Positions 46,174 through 58,260 of a DNA stretch of 64,000 nt are shown in pieces. This DNA comes from Streptomyces sp. NBC_01335 (GTDB lineage Bacteria > Actinomycetota > Actinomycetes > Streptomycetales > Streptomycetaceae): assembly GCF_035953295.1 (NCBI RefSeq), contig NZ_CP108370.1, positions 1,178,001 through 1,242,000 on the forward strand. Reading direction: 5' to 3'. The notes beneath the pieces were generated by a model. That model worked only from the letters and a program-made list of their open reading frames with translations, was not told the origin of the DNA and ran no database searches. Positions within the stretch are counted from its first letter, which is position 1, and every line of letters starts with the position of its first letter. The position numbers and the translations under genes are program-made.

Positions 46174-47403
46174 GTGAGCAGCGACCCGTGGGGCCGTGTC
46201 GACGAGACGGGCACCGTGTACGTGCGTACTTCCGAGGGCGAGCAGGTCGTCGGATCGTGGCAGGCCGGTACGCCCGAGGAGGCGCTGGCCTATTTCGAGC
46301 GCAAGTACGAGGGCTTGGTGGTCGAGATCGGCCTCCTCGAAAAGCGGGTGAAGACCACCGACCTGTCGTCCAAGGACGCGACGGCGGCGATCGACCACCT
46401 GCGGACGCAGGTCGACGAGCACCACGCCGTGGGTGACCTCGCCGCGCTGCGCACCCGGCTGGACGCGCTCGTCGCGACGGTCGACTCGCGCCGCGAGGAG
46501 CGCAAGGTCCAGAAGGCGAAGCAGACCGACGAGGCCAAGCAGGCCAAGGAGAAGCTGGTCGCCGAGGCCGAGGAGCTGGCGCAGAGCGAGCAGTGGCGTT
46601 CCGCCGGTGAGCGGCTGCGGGCTCTCGTCGACACGTGGAAGGGCCTGCCGAGGCTCGACCGCAAGTCGGACGACGAGCTGTGGCACCGCTTCTCGCACGC
46701 CCGGTCCGCGTTCTCCAAGCGCCGCAAGGCCCACTTCGCCTCGCTGGACGCCCAGCGCGAGGAGGCCCGCAAGGTCAAGGAGAAGCTGGCCGCCGAGGCC
46801 GAGTCGCTCTCCGGGTCGACGGAGTGGGGCGACACCGCGGCCCGTTACCGCGATCTGATGACGGAGTGGAAGGCGGCGGGCCGCGCCCAGCGCGAGGCCG
46901 AGGACGAGCTGTGGGGCCGTTTCCGCGGCGCCCAGGACGTCTTCTTCGCCGCCCGCAGCGCGACCTTCGCCGAGCGGGACGCGGAGCAGGGCGAGAACCT
47001 CAAGCTCAAGGAGGAGCTCGCCACCGAGGCCGAGAAGCTGGTGCCGGTGACGGACCTCAAGGCGGCCCGTGCGGCCTTCCGGTCCATCAACGAGCGCTGG
47101 GAGGCCATCGGTCACGTGCCGCGCGACGCCCGGCCGAAGGTCGAGGGCCGGGTGCACGCCGTGGAGCGGGCGCTCCAGGAGGCCGAGGAGTCGGAGTGGC
47201 GCCGGACCAACCCGGAGGCGCGTGCGCGTGCCGCTGGGCTGACCGGTCAGCTCCAGGCCGCCGTGGACAAGCTGCGCGGCCAGATCGACACCGCCCGCGC
47301 CTCGGGCAACAACGCCCGTGCCGACAAGCTCGCCCGCGAGCTCGAAGGCCGGCAGGCGCTGCTCGACCAGGCGCTGAAGGGCCTGGAGGAGTTCGGCGGC
47401 TGA
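46174..47403 (+). CDS. DUF349 repeat coiled-coil protein
   Basis: A 409-residue protein beginning VSSDPWGRVDETGTVYVRTS, a short beta-rich start, then several DUF349-type helical repeats. Each is near 75 residues and carries the recurring pattern of a Trp in EQWRSAGERLRALVDTWKGL, EWGDTAARYRDLMTEWKAAG and DLKAARAAFRSINERWEAIG. The helices are rich in Lys, Glu and Ala and likely form elongated coiled bundles. Its function is unknown to me. Related DUF349 proteins are often near stringent-response genes, and here relA is the convergent neighbour. GTG at 46174 is preceded by GGAGGA. Confidence 0.88.
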   Translation: MSSDPWGRVDETGTVYVRTSEGEQVVGSWQAGTPEEALAYFERKYEGLVVEIGLLEKRVKTTDLSSKDATAAIDHLRTQVDEHHAVGDLAALRTRLDALVATVDSRREERKVQKAKQTDEAKQAKEKLVAEAEELAQSEQWRSAGERLRALVDTWKGLPRLDRKSDDELWHRFSHARSAFSKRRKAHFASLDAQREEARKVKEKLAAEAESLSGSTEWGDTAARYRDLMTEWKAAGRAQREAEDELWGRFRGAQDVFFAARSATFAERDAEQGENLKLKEELATEAEKLVPVTDLKAARAAFRSINERWEAIGHVPRDARPKVEGRVHAVERALQEAEESEWRRTNPEARARAAGLTGQLQAAVDKLRGQIDTARASGNNARADKLARELEGRQALLDQALKGLEEFGG

Positions 47404-47427
47404 CGGTCAGCCCGTCCTCGCCGTGAC

Positions 47428-47479
47428 ACGGAAAGGGGCTCCTCGTACGCGTCTCGCGTACGAGGAGCCCCTTTTCCGT
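47428..47479. terminator. Bidirectional terminator, 24-bp stem, between DUF349 gene and relA
   Basis: Positions 47428-47451 are the complement of 47455-47479 except for one extra T in the second arm. The loop is 3 nt. It lies 24 bp after the DUF349 stop and 14 bp before the relA stop (minus strand), so it serves both. Confidence 0.9.
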
Positions 47480-47493
47480 GCTCGGTCACTCGC

Positions 47494-50031
<2,538 letters not shown>

Positions 50032-50125
50032 GGGCACTCCTCGTGCGTATCCGGACTACCCGGAAGGCCATGGTATCGAGCCACCGGTGGCTCCTCGTCC
50101 GGGGACCGTGGAAGCCCTGACAACG

Positions 50126-50163
50126 CGCGCGGGCACCCGGTTTGTTCCCCGGGTGCCCGCGCG
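50126..50163. terminator. Terminator between apt and relA, 15-bp stem
   Basis: CGCGCGGGCACCCGG (50126-50140) pairs perfectly with 50149-50163 around an 8-nt loop, 28 bp after the apt stop on the minus strand. Confidence 0.8.
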
Positions 50164-50190
50164 TGGTCGTACCAACCGTTCGTCGGCCGG

Positions 50191-50739
50191 TCAGACGGTG
50201 ATCAGTGCCTCCAGCGGAGCCCCCTGGAGGGCGGGCTCCAGACGGCTGCGGCCGTCGAGGAAGCCGAGCTCCATGAGGACCGCGACGCCCGCGACCTCCG
50301 CGCCCGCCCGCCGGACGAGTTCCAGCGAGGCTTCGGCGGTGCCGCCGGTGGCGAGGACGTCGTCGATGACCATGATCCGGTCGCCGGCGGTGATGTCCTC
50401 GGCGTGCACCTCGATCTCGGCGGTTCCGTACTCGAGGTCGTAGGCCTGGCGGAGCGTCGCTCCGGGCAGCTTTCCGGCCTTGCGTACGGGGATGAAGCCG
50501 AGCCCGGCCCGGACGGCGACGGGCGCGGCGAGGATGAACCCGCGCGCTTCGAGGCCGACGATCCGGGTGGCGCCGTGTTTGACGCACAGCTCCGCGAGGA
50601 CGTCGGTCAGCGCCGAGAAGGCGACCGGGTCCGCGAGCAGCGGGGTGATGTCCTTGAAGAGGACACCGGGCTTCGGGTAGTCGGGTACGTCACGGATGCG
50701 GCTGAGCAGCAGCTCCCGGACGGATTCGGTGGTGGTCAT
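50191..50739 (-). CDS. apt: Adenine phosphoribosyltransferase
   Basis: Salvages adenine to AMP using PRPP. The 182-residue protein begins MTTTESVRELLLSRIRDVPD, with FKDITPLLADP near residue 30, the GLEARGFILAAP segment, and the PRPP-binding loop VMVIDDVLATGGTAEASLEL near residue 124. ATG at 50739 overlaps the secF stop by 4 bp. The secD-secF-apt-relA order is conserved in actinobacteria. (p)ppGpp typically inhibits purine enzymes, so the pairing with relA may matter physiologically. Confidence 0.96.
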   Translation of the reverse strand: MTTTESVRELLLSRIRDVPDYPKPGVLFKDITPLLADPVAFSALTDVLAELCVKHGATRIVGLEARGFILAAPVAVRAGLGFIPVRKAGKLPGATLRQAYDLEYGTAEIEVHAEDITAGDRIMVIDDVLATGGTAEASLELVRRAGAEVAGVAVLMELGFLDGRSRLEPALQGAPLEALITV

Positions 50740-51848
50740 CGACGCTTCCCCTGACCGCGGCCGTTGCTGCCACCGGGCTCGCGACGCTGCCCGATCACCG
50801 AGGCGGAGGAGCCGGCTCCGGCGCCCGCGGTGACGGTGTCCTGCGGCTCGTCGTCGTCCTCGGACTCGCCCTTGGCCGCGGCGGCGGCCCGCTTGGCGAG
50901 AACGCGCTTGGTGAGCGCCTTCATCTGCGGCTCGCGCTCCTTGAGATCGGCCACGAGCGGCGTGGCGATGAAGATCGAGGAGTACGCGCCGGCCGCGAGA
51001 CCGACGAACAGCGACAGCGAGATGTCGTTCAGCATGCCGGCGCCGAGGACGCCGCCACCGATGAAGAGCAGACCGGCGACGGGGAGGAGCGCGACCACGG
51101 TGGTGTTGATGGAACGCACCAGCGTGCCGTTGATCGACTTGTTGGCGATCTCGCTGTACGTGAACCGGGTCTGCTTGGTGATCCCCTTCTGGCCCTCCTT
51201 GAGGGAGTCGAAGACGACGACCGTGTCGTAGAGGGAGTAACCGAGGATGGTGAGCAGACCGATCACGGTGCCCGGGGTGACCTCGAAGCCGACCAGGGCG
51301 TAGACACCGACCGTGATGGTGATGTCGTGGATCAGCGCCACGAGGGCGGCGACGGCCATCCGCCACTCGAAGGCGATGGCCAGGTAGACCACCACGAGGA
51401 CCATGAAGATCCCGAGGCCCGTCCAGGCCTTGTTGGCGATCTGCTCGCCCCAGCTCGGGCCGACCAGGTCGGCGTTGATCTTCGACGCGGGGATGCCGAG
51501 GTCGTCGGAGAGCTGGGTCTTGATGCCGTCGGCCTTGGCGGTGTCGACCTCGGTGATCTGGATGCGCAGACCGCCGTTGCCGAGCTCCTGCACGATCGCC
51601 TCGTGGCCGGAGGCCTTGACGGCCGCTTCCTGGGCCTGGGAGGTGGAGATCTTGGCCTTGCTGTCGGTCGTGAAGACCGCGCCGCCCTTGAACTCGATGC
51701 CCATGTTCAGGCCGCCGACCGCCAGGCCGAGGATGGCCGTGATGGTGATCAGGATCGAGACGCCGTACCAGATCTTGCGCTTACCGATGAAGTCGTAGCC
51801 GAGCTCGCCTCGGTAGAGCCGGGCGCCGATGCTGCCGAGTCGCGACAT
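50736..51848 (-). CDS. secF: Protein translocase subunit SecF
   Basis: Accessory Sec translocase subunit that uses the proton gradient to pull proteins out of SecYEG. The 370-residue membrane protein begins MSRLGSIGARLYRGELGYDF. Six expected membrane segments include residues near 30-48, 145-163, 167-188 and 200-215. The SecDF motifs NMGIEFKGG and GYSLYDTVVVFDSLKE are present. The C-terminus has a Ser/Gly-rich basic tail. ATG at 51848 lies 1 bp after the secD stop, so the two genes are coupled. The 22-codon upstream frame is an Arg-rich extension and is rejected. Confidence 0.96.
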   Translation of the reverse strand: MSRLGSIGARLYRGELGYDFIGKRKIWYGVSILITITAILGLAVGGLNMGIEFKGGAVFTTDSKAKISTSQAQEAAVKASGHEAIVQELGNGGLRIQITEVDTAKADGIKTQLSDDLGIPASKINADLVGPSWGEQIANKAWTGLGIFMVLVVVYLAIAFEWRMAVAALVALIHDITITVGVYALVGFEVTPGTVIGLLTILGYSLYDTVVVFDSLKEGQKGITKQTRFTYSEIANKSINGTLVRSINTTVVALLPVAGLLFIGGGVLGAGMLNDISLSLFVGLAAGAYSSIFIATPLVADLKEREPQMKALTKRVLAKRAAAAAKGESEDDDEPQDTVTAGAGAGSSASVIGQRREPGGSNGRGQGKRR

Positions 51849-51849
51849 C

Positions 51850-53661
51850 TCACGCCTCCTTCGGGTCGGTGGAGGAGTTGACACGACGCGAGCGGCGCAG
51901 CGGCGGCTTGGCACCGAGCCGCTTCGGGTCCAGCCCGGACCACGGGTGACCGCTGGAGAAGAACTTCGTGCGGCCCATCAGCGTCATGACCGGCTTGGTG
52001 AAGAGGAACACCACGACGACGTCGAGCACGGTGGTGAGGCCGAGCGTGAACGCGAAGCCCTGGACCTTGCCGACGGTGACCACGAAGAGCACGGCGGCGG
52101 CGAGGAACGACACGAAGTCGGAGACCAGGATGGTGCGCCGGGCGCGCGGCCAGGCGCGCTCGATGGCGGGCCGCAGGGTGCGTCCCTCACGGATCTCGTC
52201 TCTCACCCGTTCGAAGTACACGATGAACGAGTCGGCGGTGATACCGATGGCCACGATGGCTCCGCAGACCGCCGGCAGGTTCAGCGCGAAGCCGATGCCC
52301 GGGCCGAGCAGGGCCATGATCGTGTACGTGAGGATGCCCGAGACCAGGAGGCTCAGCAGCGCGATGGTCGCGAGGCCGCGGTAGTACGCCACGAGGTAGA
52401 TGACGACCAGCGCCAGACCGATGGCACCGGCGATCAGGCCGGCCTGGAGCTGCTCACCACCGAGGGCGGCGGTCACCGTGGTGACGCTCGCCTCCTTGAA
52501 GGTCAGCGGCAGGGCACCGTAGGACAGGATGTTGCCGAGGTCCTCGGCCTCCTGCTGGGTGAAGCTGCCCGAGATCTGGGCGTTGGCGCTGAGCGCGCTG
52601 GCGACCGAGGGCGCGGAGACCACTTCGCCGTCGAGGACGATGGCGAACTGGTTCATCGGCGAGGTCTGCTGGGACAGCGTCGACGTGATCTTGTTGAACT
52701 TCTTGGCGCCGCCGGAGGTGAACTCCATCGACACGATCCACTGACCGGCGGTCTGGTCGAAGGTGCCCTGGGCGTTGTCGACGTCGCTGCCGGAGACCGC
52801 GGCCGGGCCGAGGACGTACTTCTCGTAGGTGCCCGGAGTGTTGGAACCGCAGGCGACGATCGTGTCCGTGTCCTTGGCGTTCTGGCCGGCGGCGGCCCGC
52901 TGCTTCGGGTCGGAGCAGTCGAGCGCGGCGAACTCGGCCTGGAGCTTCGCGGTGGCCGGGTCGACGGAGGCGCTCGGCGACGCGGTGTCGGTCGCGGCGG
53001 CGTCGTCCGTGGCGGCGGCGGTCGCCTTCGCGGAGGCCGAGGCGCTCGGAGTGGCGTCCTCGGTCAGCGCTCCGGTGACGGCGCGGCCCTGGGTGGTGGC
53101 GCTCGGCGAGGGCGAGGAGTCGGACTTCCCGCTGTCCTCGGCCGTCTCGCCGTCCGTGGCCTTCGCGGAAGCGGAAGCCGACGCCGAGGGGCTCGGCGAG
53201 GCGCTGCCCGAGGGGGTGGCGGAGGCCGAGGGGGTGGCGTCGGAGCCGCCGGCCTCGACGGTCAGAACGGGCCGGAAGAACAGCTGGGCGGTCGTACCGA
53301 CCTGCTTCCGGGCCTGCTCGGAGTTGGTCCCCTTCGGGATGTTCACGATGATGTTGCTGGAGCCCTGGGTCTGAACCTCGGCCTCGGACACACCCAGACC
53401 GTTGACACGGCGCTCGATGATGCCGACCGCGGTGTTCATGTTGGTCTCGTTGATCGCGTCCGGCTTGCCGGGCTGGCTCTTGGCCTGGAGCGTGATCGAG
53501 GTTCCGCCCGCCAGGTCGATGCCCAGTCTCGGAGTGGTGTGGCCGGACAGGAACATCCCGCCAGCGAGCGCGACCATGACGATCAGGATGAGAGCCAGGG
53601 AACGCCCCGGCCTTCCCTGACCGCCACCGGCCGGCCCTCGGCCCTTCTTCGGTGCTGCCAC
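51850..53661 (-). CDS. secD: Protein translocase subunit SecD with Ser/Ala-rich periplasmic insert
   Basis: Partner of SecF in the Sec accessory complex. The 603-residue protein has a first membrane segment at about 21-39 and a large extracytoplasmic P1 domain. Six-segment membrane motifs follow (GLALVVIYLVAYYRGLATIA; GITADSFIVYFERVRDEIRE). Residues about 137-234 of P1 are an unusual Ser/Ala/Thr/Pro-rich low-complexity insert. The signatures RLGIDLAGGTSI and QFAIVLDGEVVSAPSV are intact. Start at 53661. secF is 1 bp downstream, and yajC lies about 147 bp upstream. Confidence 0.95.
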   Translation of the reverse strand: MAAPKKGRGPAGGGQGRPGRSLALILIVMVALAGGMFLSGHTTPRLGIDLAGGTSITLQAKSQPGKPDAINETNMNTAVGIIERRVNGLGVSEAEVQTQGSSNIIVNIPKGTNSEQARKQVGTTAQLFFRPVLTVEAGGSDATPSASATPSGSASPSPSASASASAKATDGETAEDSGKSDSSPSPSATTQGRAVTGALTEDATPSASASAKATAAATDDAAATDTASPSASVDPATAKLQAEFAALDCSDPKQRAAAGQNAKDTDTIVACGSNTPGTYEKYVLGPAAVSGSDVDNAQGTFDQTAGQWIVSMEFTSGGAKKFNKITSTLSQQTSPMNQFAIVLDGEVVSAPSVASALSANAQISGSFTQQEAEDLGNILSYGALPLTFKEASVTTVTAALGGEQLQAGLIAGAIGLALVVIYLVAYYRGLATIALLSLLVSGILTYTIMALLGPGIGFALNLPAVCGAIVAIGITADSFIVYFERVRDEIREGRTLRPAIERAWPRARRTILVSDFVSFLAAAVLFVVTVGKVQGFAFTLGLTTVLDVVVVFLFTKPVMTLMGRTKFFSSGHPWSGLDPKRLGAKPPLRRSRRVNSSTDPKEA

Positions 53662-53808
53662 CTTTTCGTTTCTCCCTGTCCAACCGCTCCGCGCCGGGTA
53701 CGCGCCCGAGCGGCCACGAAGTGTTGTGGGGACCCGCCCCCGCAGAAGACCGGACGTACCGGGGAGACCGTGCCCCGGTGGGGCGGGCGGTGTCCCCGTG
53801 CCGTGCGA

Positions 53809-54258
53809 CTACTTCGCGCCGGTGTCGCCGTCGTCCTTGGTGTCCTTCGCCTCGACGTCCTTCGCCTCGGCGTCGGAGTCGTCGGCCACGGACTTCTTCT
53901 CCAGGTCGATCTTCTCGTCGCCGTCGGTGAGCGAGGAGGCGTCGTCCGGAACGCTCGGGGAGTCGAGCTCCTCGGTGTCGCCGTGGACGATGCGGTTGTA
54001 CTCCGCGTCGTCCAGGACGGCGCCGATGGCGTTCTTCGCGTAGACCGCGTGGACGCCGGGAGCGACCTCGAGGAGGACGGTGTCCTCCTGGATCTCCTTG
54101 ACCGTGGCGTACATGCCACCGATCGTGCGGACGCCGGTCCCCGGCTGCATCTCGTTGCGCATCTGGGAAGCAGCCTCCTGCTTCTTCTTTTGGGACCGGG
54201 TCATCATGAACATGACGCCGAAGATCAGGATCACGGGGAGAAGAAGCTGGAGACTCAC
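53809..54258 (-). CDS. yajC: Preprotein translocase subunit YajC
   Basis: Small single-pass subunit of the SecDF-YajC complex. The 149-residue protein begins VSLQLLLPVILIFGVMFMMT, with the membrane helix at about residues 3-20 immediately followed by the basic SQKKKQEA segment typical of YajC. A conserved cytosolic core follows (GTGVRTIGGMYATVKEIQED). The last 40 residues are an acidic tail (repeated D, E, K). GTG at 54258 has AAGGA about 10 nt upstream. An ATG three codons earlier (54267) has the ribosome-binding site too close. Confidence 0.93.
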   Translation of the reverse strand: MSLQLLLPVILIFGVMFMMTRSQKKKQEAASQMRNEMQPGTGVRTIGGMYATVKEIQEDTVLLEVAPGVHAVYAKNAIGAVLDDAEYNRIVHGDTEELDSPSVPDDASSLTDGDEKIDLEKKSVADDSDAEAKDVEAKDTKDDGDTGAK

Positions 54259-54424
54259 AGGACGCATTTCCTTCGCACGACCGCGCTGAAAATGCGGCCT
54301 GTATCTACGGGGGTGGGTACACCGACCTTTAAGGGCGGCATCGGCGGAGTCTAAGCGAGTCCGCATCGCTGGAACAACGCCCAGCATCGCACCCCGGTTC
54401 CGCAAATGGTCAAGCTGTGACGCA

Positions 54425-55519
54425 TCACGCCCCGAACAGGCCTGCTTGTCCCTTTGCTCCGTGCTGCGGCGGAACGAGTCCCAGATGGGCCCAGGCAGCC
54501 GGTGTGGCCACCCTTCCGCGCGGGGTGCGGGCCAGCAGTCCTTCGCGTACGAGGAAGGGCTCGGCGACCTCCTCGACCGTCTCGCGCTCCTCCCCCACCG
54601 CGACGGCGAGGGTGGAGAGGCCGACGGGACCGCCGCCGAAGAGCTTCAGCAGGGCGCCGAGGACGGCCCGGTCGAGCCGGTCGAGTCCGCGGGCGTCGAC
54701 TTCGTACACCTGGAGGGCGGCTGCGGCGATGCCCCGGTCGATCACGCCGTCCGCCTTGACCTGGGCGTAGTCGCGGACCCGGCGCAGCAGACGGTTGGCG
54801 ATGCGGGGGGTGCCCCGGGAGCGGCCGGCGATCTCGGCGGCGCCCGCGGTGTCGATGGCCACGTCGAGGAGTCCCGCGGAGCGGTGGAGGACGCGTTCCA
54901 GCTCGGCGGGGGCGTAGAACTCCATGTGGCCGGTGAAGCCGAAACGGTCCCTCAGCGGGGGCGGCAGCAGGCCGGCCCGGGTGGTGGCGCCGACCAGGGT
55001 GAAGGGCGGCAGTTCGAGGGGAATGGCGGTGGCGCCGGGGCCCTTGCCGACGATGACGTCGACGCGGAAGTCCTCCATCGCCATGTAGAGCATCTCCTCG
55101 GCGGGCCGGGACATGCGGTGGATCTCGTCCAGGAAGAGCACCTCGCCCTCCTGGAGGGAGGAGAGGATCGCGGCGAGGTCGCCCGCGTGCTGGATGGCGG
55201 GCCCGGAGGTGATCCGGATGGGCGCGTTCATCTCCGCGGCGATGATCATCGAAAGAGTGGTCTTGCCGAGACCGGGTGCCCCGGACAGCAGCACGTGGTC
55301 GGCGGTGGCGCCCCGGGCGCGGGCGGCCTTGAGGACGAGGTCGAGCTGTTCGCGGACCTTCTCCTGACCCACGAACTCGTCGAGGTCCTTGGGGCGCAGG
55401 GCGGCTTCGACGGCGGTGTCCTCGCCGTCGGCGACGCCGGTGACCAGCCGGTCGTCGTACGCCGCCGCCGCGTCGGCCGCCCGCTCGTCGGTGTCGGGTC
55501 CGGTCTCGTCCCAGTTCAT
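54425..55519 (-). CDS. ruvB: Holliday junction branch-migration helicase RuvB
   Basis: AAA+ motor of the RuvAB complex. The 364-residue protein begins [20 protein letters not shown], followed by [19 protein letters not shown]. Walker A is [16 protein letters not shown] near residue 80 and Walker B is [16 protein letters not shown]. The sensor segment [17 protein letters not shown] and a C-terminal winged helix complete it. It follows ruvA by 32 bp, closing the ruvC-ruvA-ruvB unit. The open frame extending upstream is a ruvA shadow. Confidence 0.98.
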   Translation of the reverse strand: MNWDETGPDTDERAADAAAAYDDRLVTGVADGEDTAVEAALRPKDLDEFVGQEKVREQLDLVLKAARARGATADHVLLSGAPGLGKTTLSMIIAAEMNAPIRITSGPAIQHAGDLAAILSSLQEGEVLFLDEIHRMSRPAEEMLYMAMEDFRVDVIVGKGPGATAIPLELPPFTLVGATTRAGLLPPPLRDRFGFTGHMEFYAPAELERVLHRSAGLLDVAIDTAGAAEIAGRSRGTPRIANRLLRRVRDYAQVKADGVIDRGIAAAALQVYEVDARGLDRLDRAVLGALLKLFGGGPVGLSTLAVAVGEERETVEEVAEPFLVREGLLARTPRGRVATPAAWAHLGLVPPQHGAKGQAGLFGA

Positions 55520-55551
55520 CGGGTCAGTCCTGCCTCGGGGGTCGGTGCCGG

Positions 55552-56175
55552 TCAGCGGGTGCGGTTGAGGGTCTGGAGGGCGGCGCGCAGCAGCTGCGGC
55601 ACGGGGGGCCGGACGCCGTCCGCGAGGGCCGCCTCGGCCTGCGGGGCGACGGCCGAGACCGCGTCGTCGGCCTCGCGGGCGGCGTAGCCGAGGCCGATCA
55701 GGGCGGCCTGGAGCTGCTCGCGCCAGTCGGCGACGGCGGCGGCGGGGGCCTGCTGGCCGATGTGGGCGCCGCGGGGGGCGCCGAGCCGGTCCTTGAGCTC
55801 CAGCAGGAGCTTCTGGGCGCCCTTCTTGCCGATGCCGGAGACGGCCATCAGGGCTTTCTCGTCGCCGGTGGAGACGGCCTGGCGCAGCGCGTCGGGGCTG
55901 TGGGTGGCGAGCATGGCCTGGGCGAGCCGGGGGCCGACTCCGCTGGCGGTCTGGAGCAGTTCGAAGACCTGGCGCTCGTCGTCGTCGGCGAAGCCGTAGA
56001 GCGTGAGGGAGTCCTCGCGCACGACGAGGGAGGTGGCGAGCCTGGCCTGCTGGCCGATCCGGAGATCGGCCAGGGTGCGCGGGGCGCACTGGACGGCCAT
56101 GCCGACGCCGCCGACCTCGATGACGGCCGTGGCCGGGGAGAGGGCGGCCACCGGGCCGGAGAGGAAGGCGATCAT
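55552..56175 (-). CDS. ruvA: Holliday junction DNA helicase subunit RuvA
   Basis: Binds four-way junctions and loads RuvB. The 207-residue protein begins [20 protein letters not shown]. It contains the two helix-hairpin-helix elements ([20 protein letters not shown] and [20 protein letters not shown]) and a C-terminal RuvB-binding domain ([20 protein letters not shown]). The start overlaps the ruvC stop by 4 bp. The RuvC, A, B order with overlapping coding ends matches the bacterial consensus operon. Confidence 0.97.
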   Translation of the reverse strand: MIAFLSGPVAALSPATAVIEVGGVGMAVQCAPRTLADLRIGQQARLATSLVVREDSLTLYGFADDDERQVFELLQTASGVGPRLAQAMLATHSPDALRQAVSTGDEKALMAVSGIGKKGAQKLLLELKDRLGAPRGAHIGQQAPAAAVADWREQLQAALIGLGYAAREADDAVSAVAPQAEAALADGVRPPVPQLLRAALQTLNRTR

Positions 56176-56705
56176 GCGGTGCGGCCTTTCAGCGTGCGAT
56201 GGGCGGCGACGGCCTGCTGGAGCCGGTTCTGCGCGGGGGCCCGCCAGATGTGGCAGATCGCGAGCGCGAGGGCGTCGGCGGCGTCGGCGGGTTTGGGCGG
56301 GGCGTCGAGCCGGAGCAGCCGGGTGACCATGGCGCCGACCTGCGCCTTGTCGGCGCGTCCGGAGCCGGTGACGGCGGCCTTGACCTCGCTGGGGGTGTGC
56401 AGGGCGACGGGGATGCCGCGCCGGGCGGCGCAGAGCATGGCGACCGCGCTGGCCTGGGCGGTGCCCATGACCGTACGGACGTTGTGCTGGCTGAACACAC
56501 GCTCGACGGCGACGAGTTCGGGGCGGTGCGCGTCGAGCCACTGCTCGATGCCGCGCTCGATCGCGACCAGGCGGTCGCCGAGCTCGGCTTCGGGCGGGGT
56601 GCGCACCACGCCGACGCCGATCATGGTCAGCGGGCGGCCGGCGACGCCTTCGACGACGCCGACGCCGCACCGGGTCAGCCCCGGGTCCACGCCGAGTACG
56701 CGCAC
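56172..56705 (-). CDS. ruvC: Crossover junction endodeoxyribonuclease RuvC
   Basis: Resolves Holliday junctions by paired nicking. The 177-residue RNase H-fold protein begins [20 protein letters not shown] with the first catalytic Asp (residue 7). It continues with [20 protein letters not shown], which carries the catalytic Glu. The C-terminal [13 protein letters not shown] segment supplies the acidic residues that complete the site. It begins the ruvCAB operon, following yebC after a hairpin. Confidence 0.97.
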   Translation of the reverse strand: MRVLGVDPGLTRCGVGVVEGVAGRPLTMIGVGVVRTPPEAELGDRLVAIERGIEQWLDAHRPELVAVERVFSQHNVRTVMGTAQASAVAMLCAARRGIPVALHTPSEVKAAVTGSGRADKAQVGAMVTRLLRLDAPPKPADAADALALAICHIWRAPAQNRLQQAVAAHRTLKGRTA

Positions 56706-56773
56706 GGAACGCCCCCTGTCCTCACCGCTCGGTCAACTGTTCTGGCAGGCTATCGGGCGGCTCCGACAACGCG

Positions 56774-56807
56774 ACGGGCCGACGGGGGTGTGTCCCCGTC
56801 GGCCCGT
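56774..56807. terminator. Terminator after yebC, 14-bp stem
   Basis: ACGGGCCGACGGGG (56774-56787) pairs with its exact complement (56794-56807) around a 6-nt loop, 28 bp after the yebC stop codon on the minus strand, before ruvC. Confidence 0.8.
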
Positions 56808-56835
56808 GCCGCGTACCGCTTCCGGGTCGTCCGGA

Positions 56836-57591
56836 TCAGGCGGCGTCGACCTTCTCCATGACCTCGTCCGAGACGTCGAAGTTGGCGAAGACGTTCTGCA
56901 CGTCGTCGCTGTCCTCCAGCGCGTCGATGAGCTTGAAGATCTTGCGGGCGCCCTCTTCGTCGAGCTCGACCTGCATGGTCGGCAGGAAGCTGGCCTCGGC
57001 GGAGTCGTAGTCGATGCCCGCATCCTGGAGCGCGGTGCGGACCGCGACCATGTCGGTGGCCTCGCTGACGACCTCGAAGGTGTCGCCGAGGTCGTTGACC
57101 TCTTCGGCACCCGCGTCGAGCACGGCGCCCAGCACGTCGTCCTCGGTCAGTTCGCCCTTGGGCAGGTTGACGACGCCCTTGCGGTTGAACAGGTACGAGA
57201 CGGAACCCGGGTCGGCCATGGAGCCGCCGTTACGGGTCATCGCCACGCGCACGTCCGAGGCGGCGCGGTTGCGGTTGTCGGTGAGGCACTCGATGAGCAC
57301 CGCGACACCGTTGGGGCCGTAGCCCTCGTACATGATCGTCTCGTAGTCGGCGCCGCCGGCTTCGAGACCGCCGCCGCGCTTGACCGCGGAGTCGATGTTC
57401 TTGTTCGGGACCGAGCTCTTCTTCGCCTTCTGGATGGCGTCGACGAGCGTCGGGTTGCCGTCGGGGTCGACACCGCCGGAGCGGGCCGCGACCTCGATGT
57501 TCTTGATCAGCTTCGCGAAGAGCTTGCCGCGCTTGGCGTCAACCACGGCCTTCTTGTGCTTCGTCGTAGCCCATTTAGAGTGGCCGGACAT
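56836..57591 (-). CDS. yebC: YebC/TACO1 family regulator
   Basis: The 251-residue protein begins [20 protein letters not shown], the family hallmark. It continues with [11 protein letters not shown] and [19 protein letters not shown]. Related proteins act as transcriptional or translational regulators, including a role in translating polyproline stretches in some organisms. ATG at 57591 is chosen over an in-frame ATG eight codons upstream because the family N-terminus starts here. It lies between pdxT and ruvC, as in many actinobacteria. Confidence 0.95.
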   Translation of the reverse strand: MSGHSKWATTKHKKAVVDAKRGKLFAKLIKNIEVAARSGGVDPDGNPTLVDAIQKAKKSSVPNKNIDSAVKRGGGLEAGGADYETIMYEGYGPNGVAVLIECLTDNRNRAASDVRVAMTRNGGSMADPGSVSYLFNRKGVVNLPKGELTEDDVLGAVLDAGAEEVNDLGDTFEVVSEATDMVAVRTALQDAGIDYDSAEASFLPTMQVELDEEGARKIFKLIDALEDSDDVQNVFANFDVSDEVMEKVDAA

Positions 57592-57651
57592 CTGCCTTCT
57601 CCTTCGCGTCACCAAAATCGATCCGAACCCGAGAGATCCTACCGGGATCGG

Positions 57652-58254
57652 TCAGAGCACCGCGCGCACCATCTCGACGAAGAGCGCGTGGACCCGGTGG
57701 TCCCCGGTCAATTCCGGGTGGAACGAAGTCGCCAGGGCGTTTTTCTGGCGTACCGCCACAATGTGTCCGCGGTGTTCGGCGAGCACCTCCACGGAGGCGC
57801 CGACGGATTCCACCCAGGGGGCCCGGATGAACACGCCTTCCACCGGTCCGTCCGTGTCCTCGTCGATGCCCCGGACGGTGACGGAGGCCTCGAAGGACTC
57901 GTTCTGGCGGCCGAAGGCGTTGCGGCGCACGATCATGTCGATCCCGCCGACGGTCTCCTGGCCCGATCGCGGGTCCAGGATCTTGTCGGCGAGCATGATC
58001 ATGCCCGCGCAGGTTCCGTAGACCGGCATGCCCGCCCGGACCCGCTCGCGCAGCGGCTCCATCATGCCGAAGAGCACGGCGAGCTTGGACATGGTGGTGG
58101 ATTCACCGCCGGGGATGACGAGACCGTCGACCCCGGCGAGTTCCTCGGGGCGCCGGACCGGCCTGGCCAGGGCGTCCGCCGAGGCCAGGGCGATCAGGTG
58201 TTCGCGTACGTCGCCCTGGAGGGCCAGGACCCCGATCACGGGTGTGTCGCTCAT
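57652..58254 (-). CDS. pdxT: Pyridoxal 5'-phosphate synthase glutaminase subunit
   Basis: Releases ammonia from glutamine and channels it to PdxS for vitamin B6 synthesis. The 200-residue class I glutaminase has [12 protein letters not shown] near residue 48, the nucleophile Cys82 in [11 protein letters not shown], and the His/Glu pair in [13 protein letters not shown] near the C-terminus. It lies 6 bp after pdxS, so the two subunits are co-translated at matched levels. Confidence 0.97.
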   Translation of the reverse strand: MSDTPVIGVLALQGDVREHLIALASADALARPVRRPEELAGVDGLVIPGGESTTMSKLAVLFGMMEPLRERVRAGMPVYGTCAGMIMLADKILDPRSGQETVGGIDMIVRRNAFGRQNESFEASVTVRGIDEDTDGPVEGVFIRAPWVESVGASVEVLAEHRGHIVAVRQKNALATSFHPELTGDHRVHALFVEMVRAVL

Positions 58255-58260
58255 CGGGGG

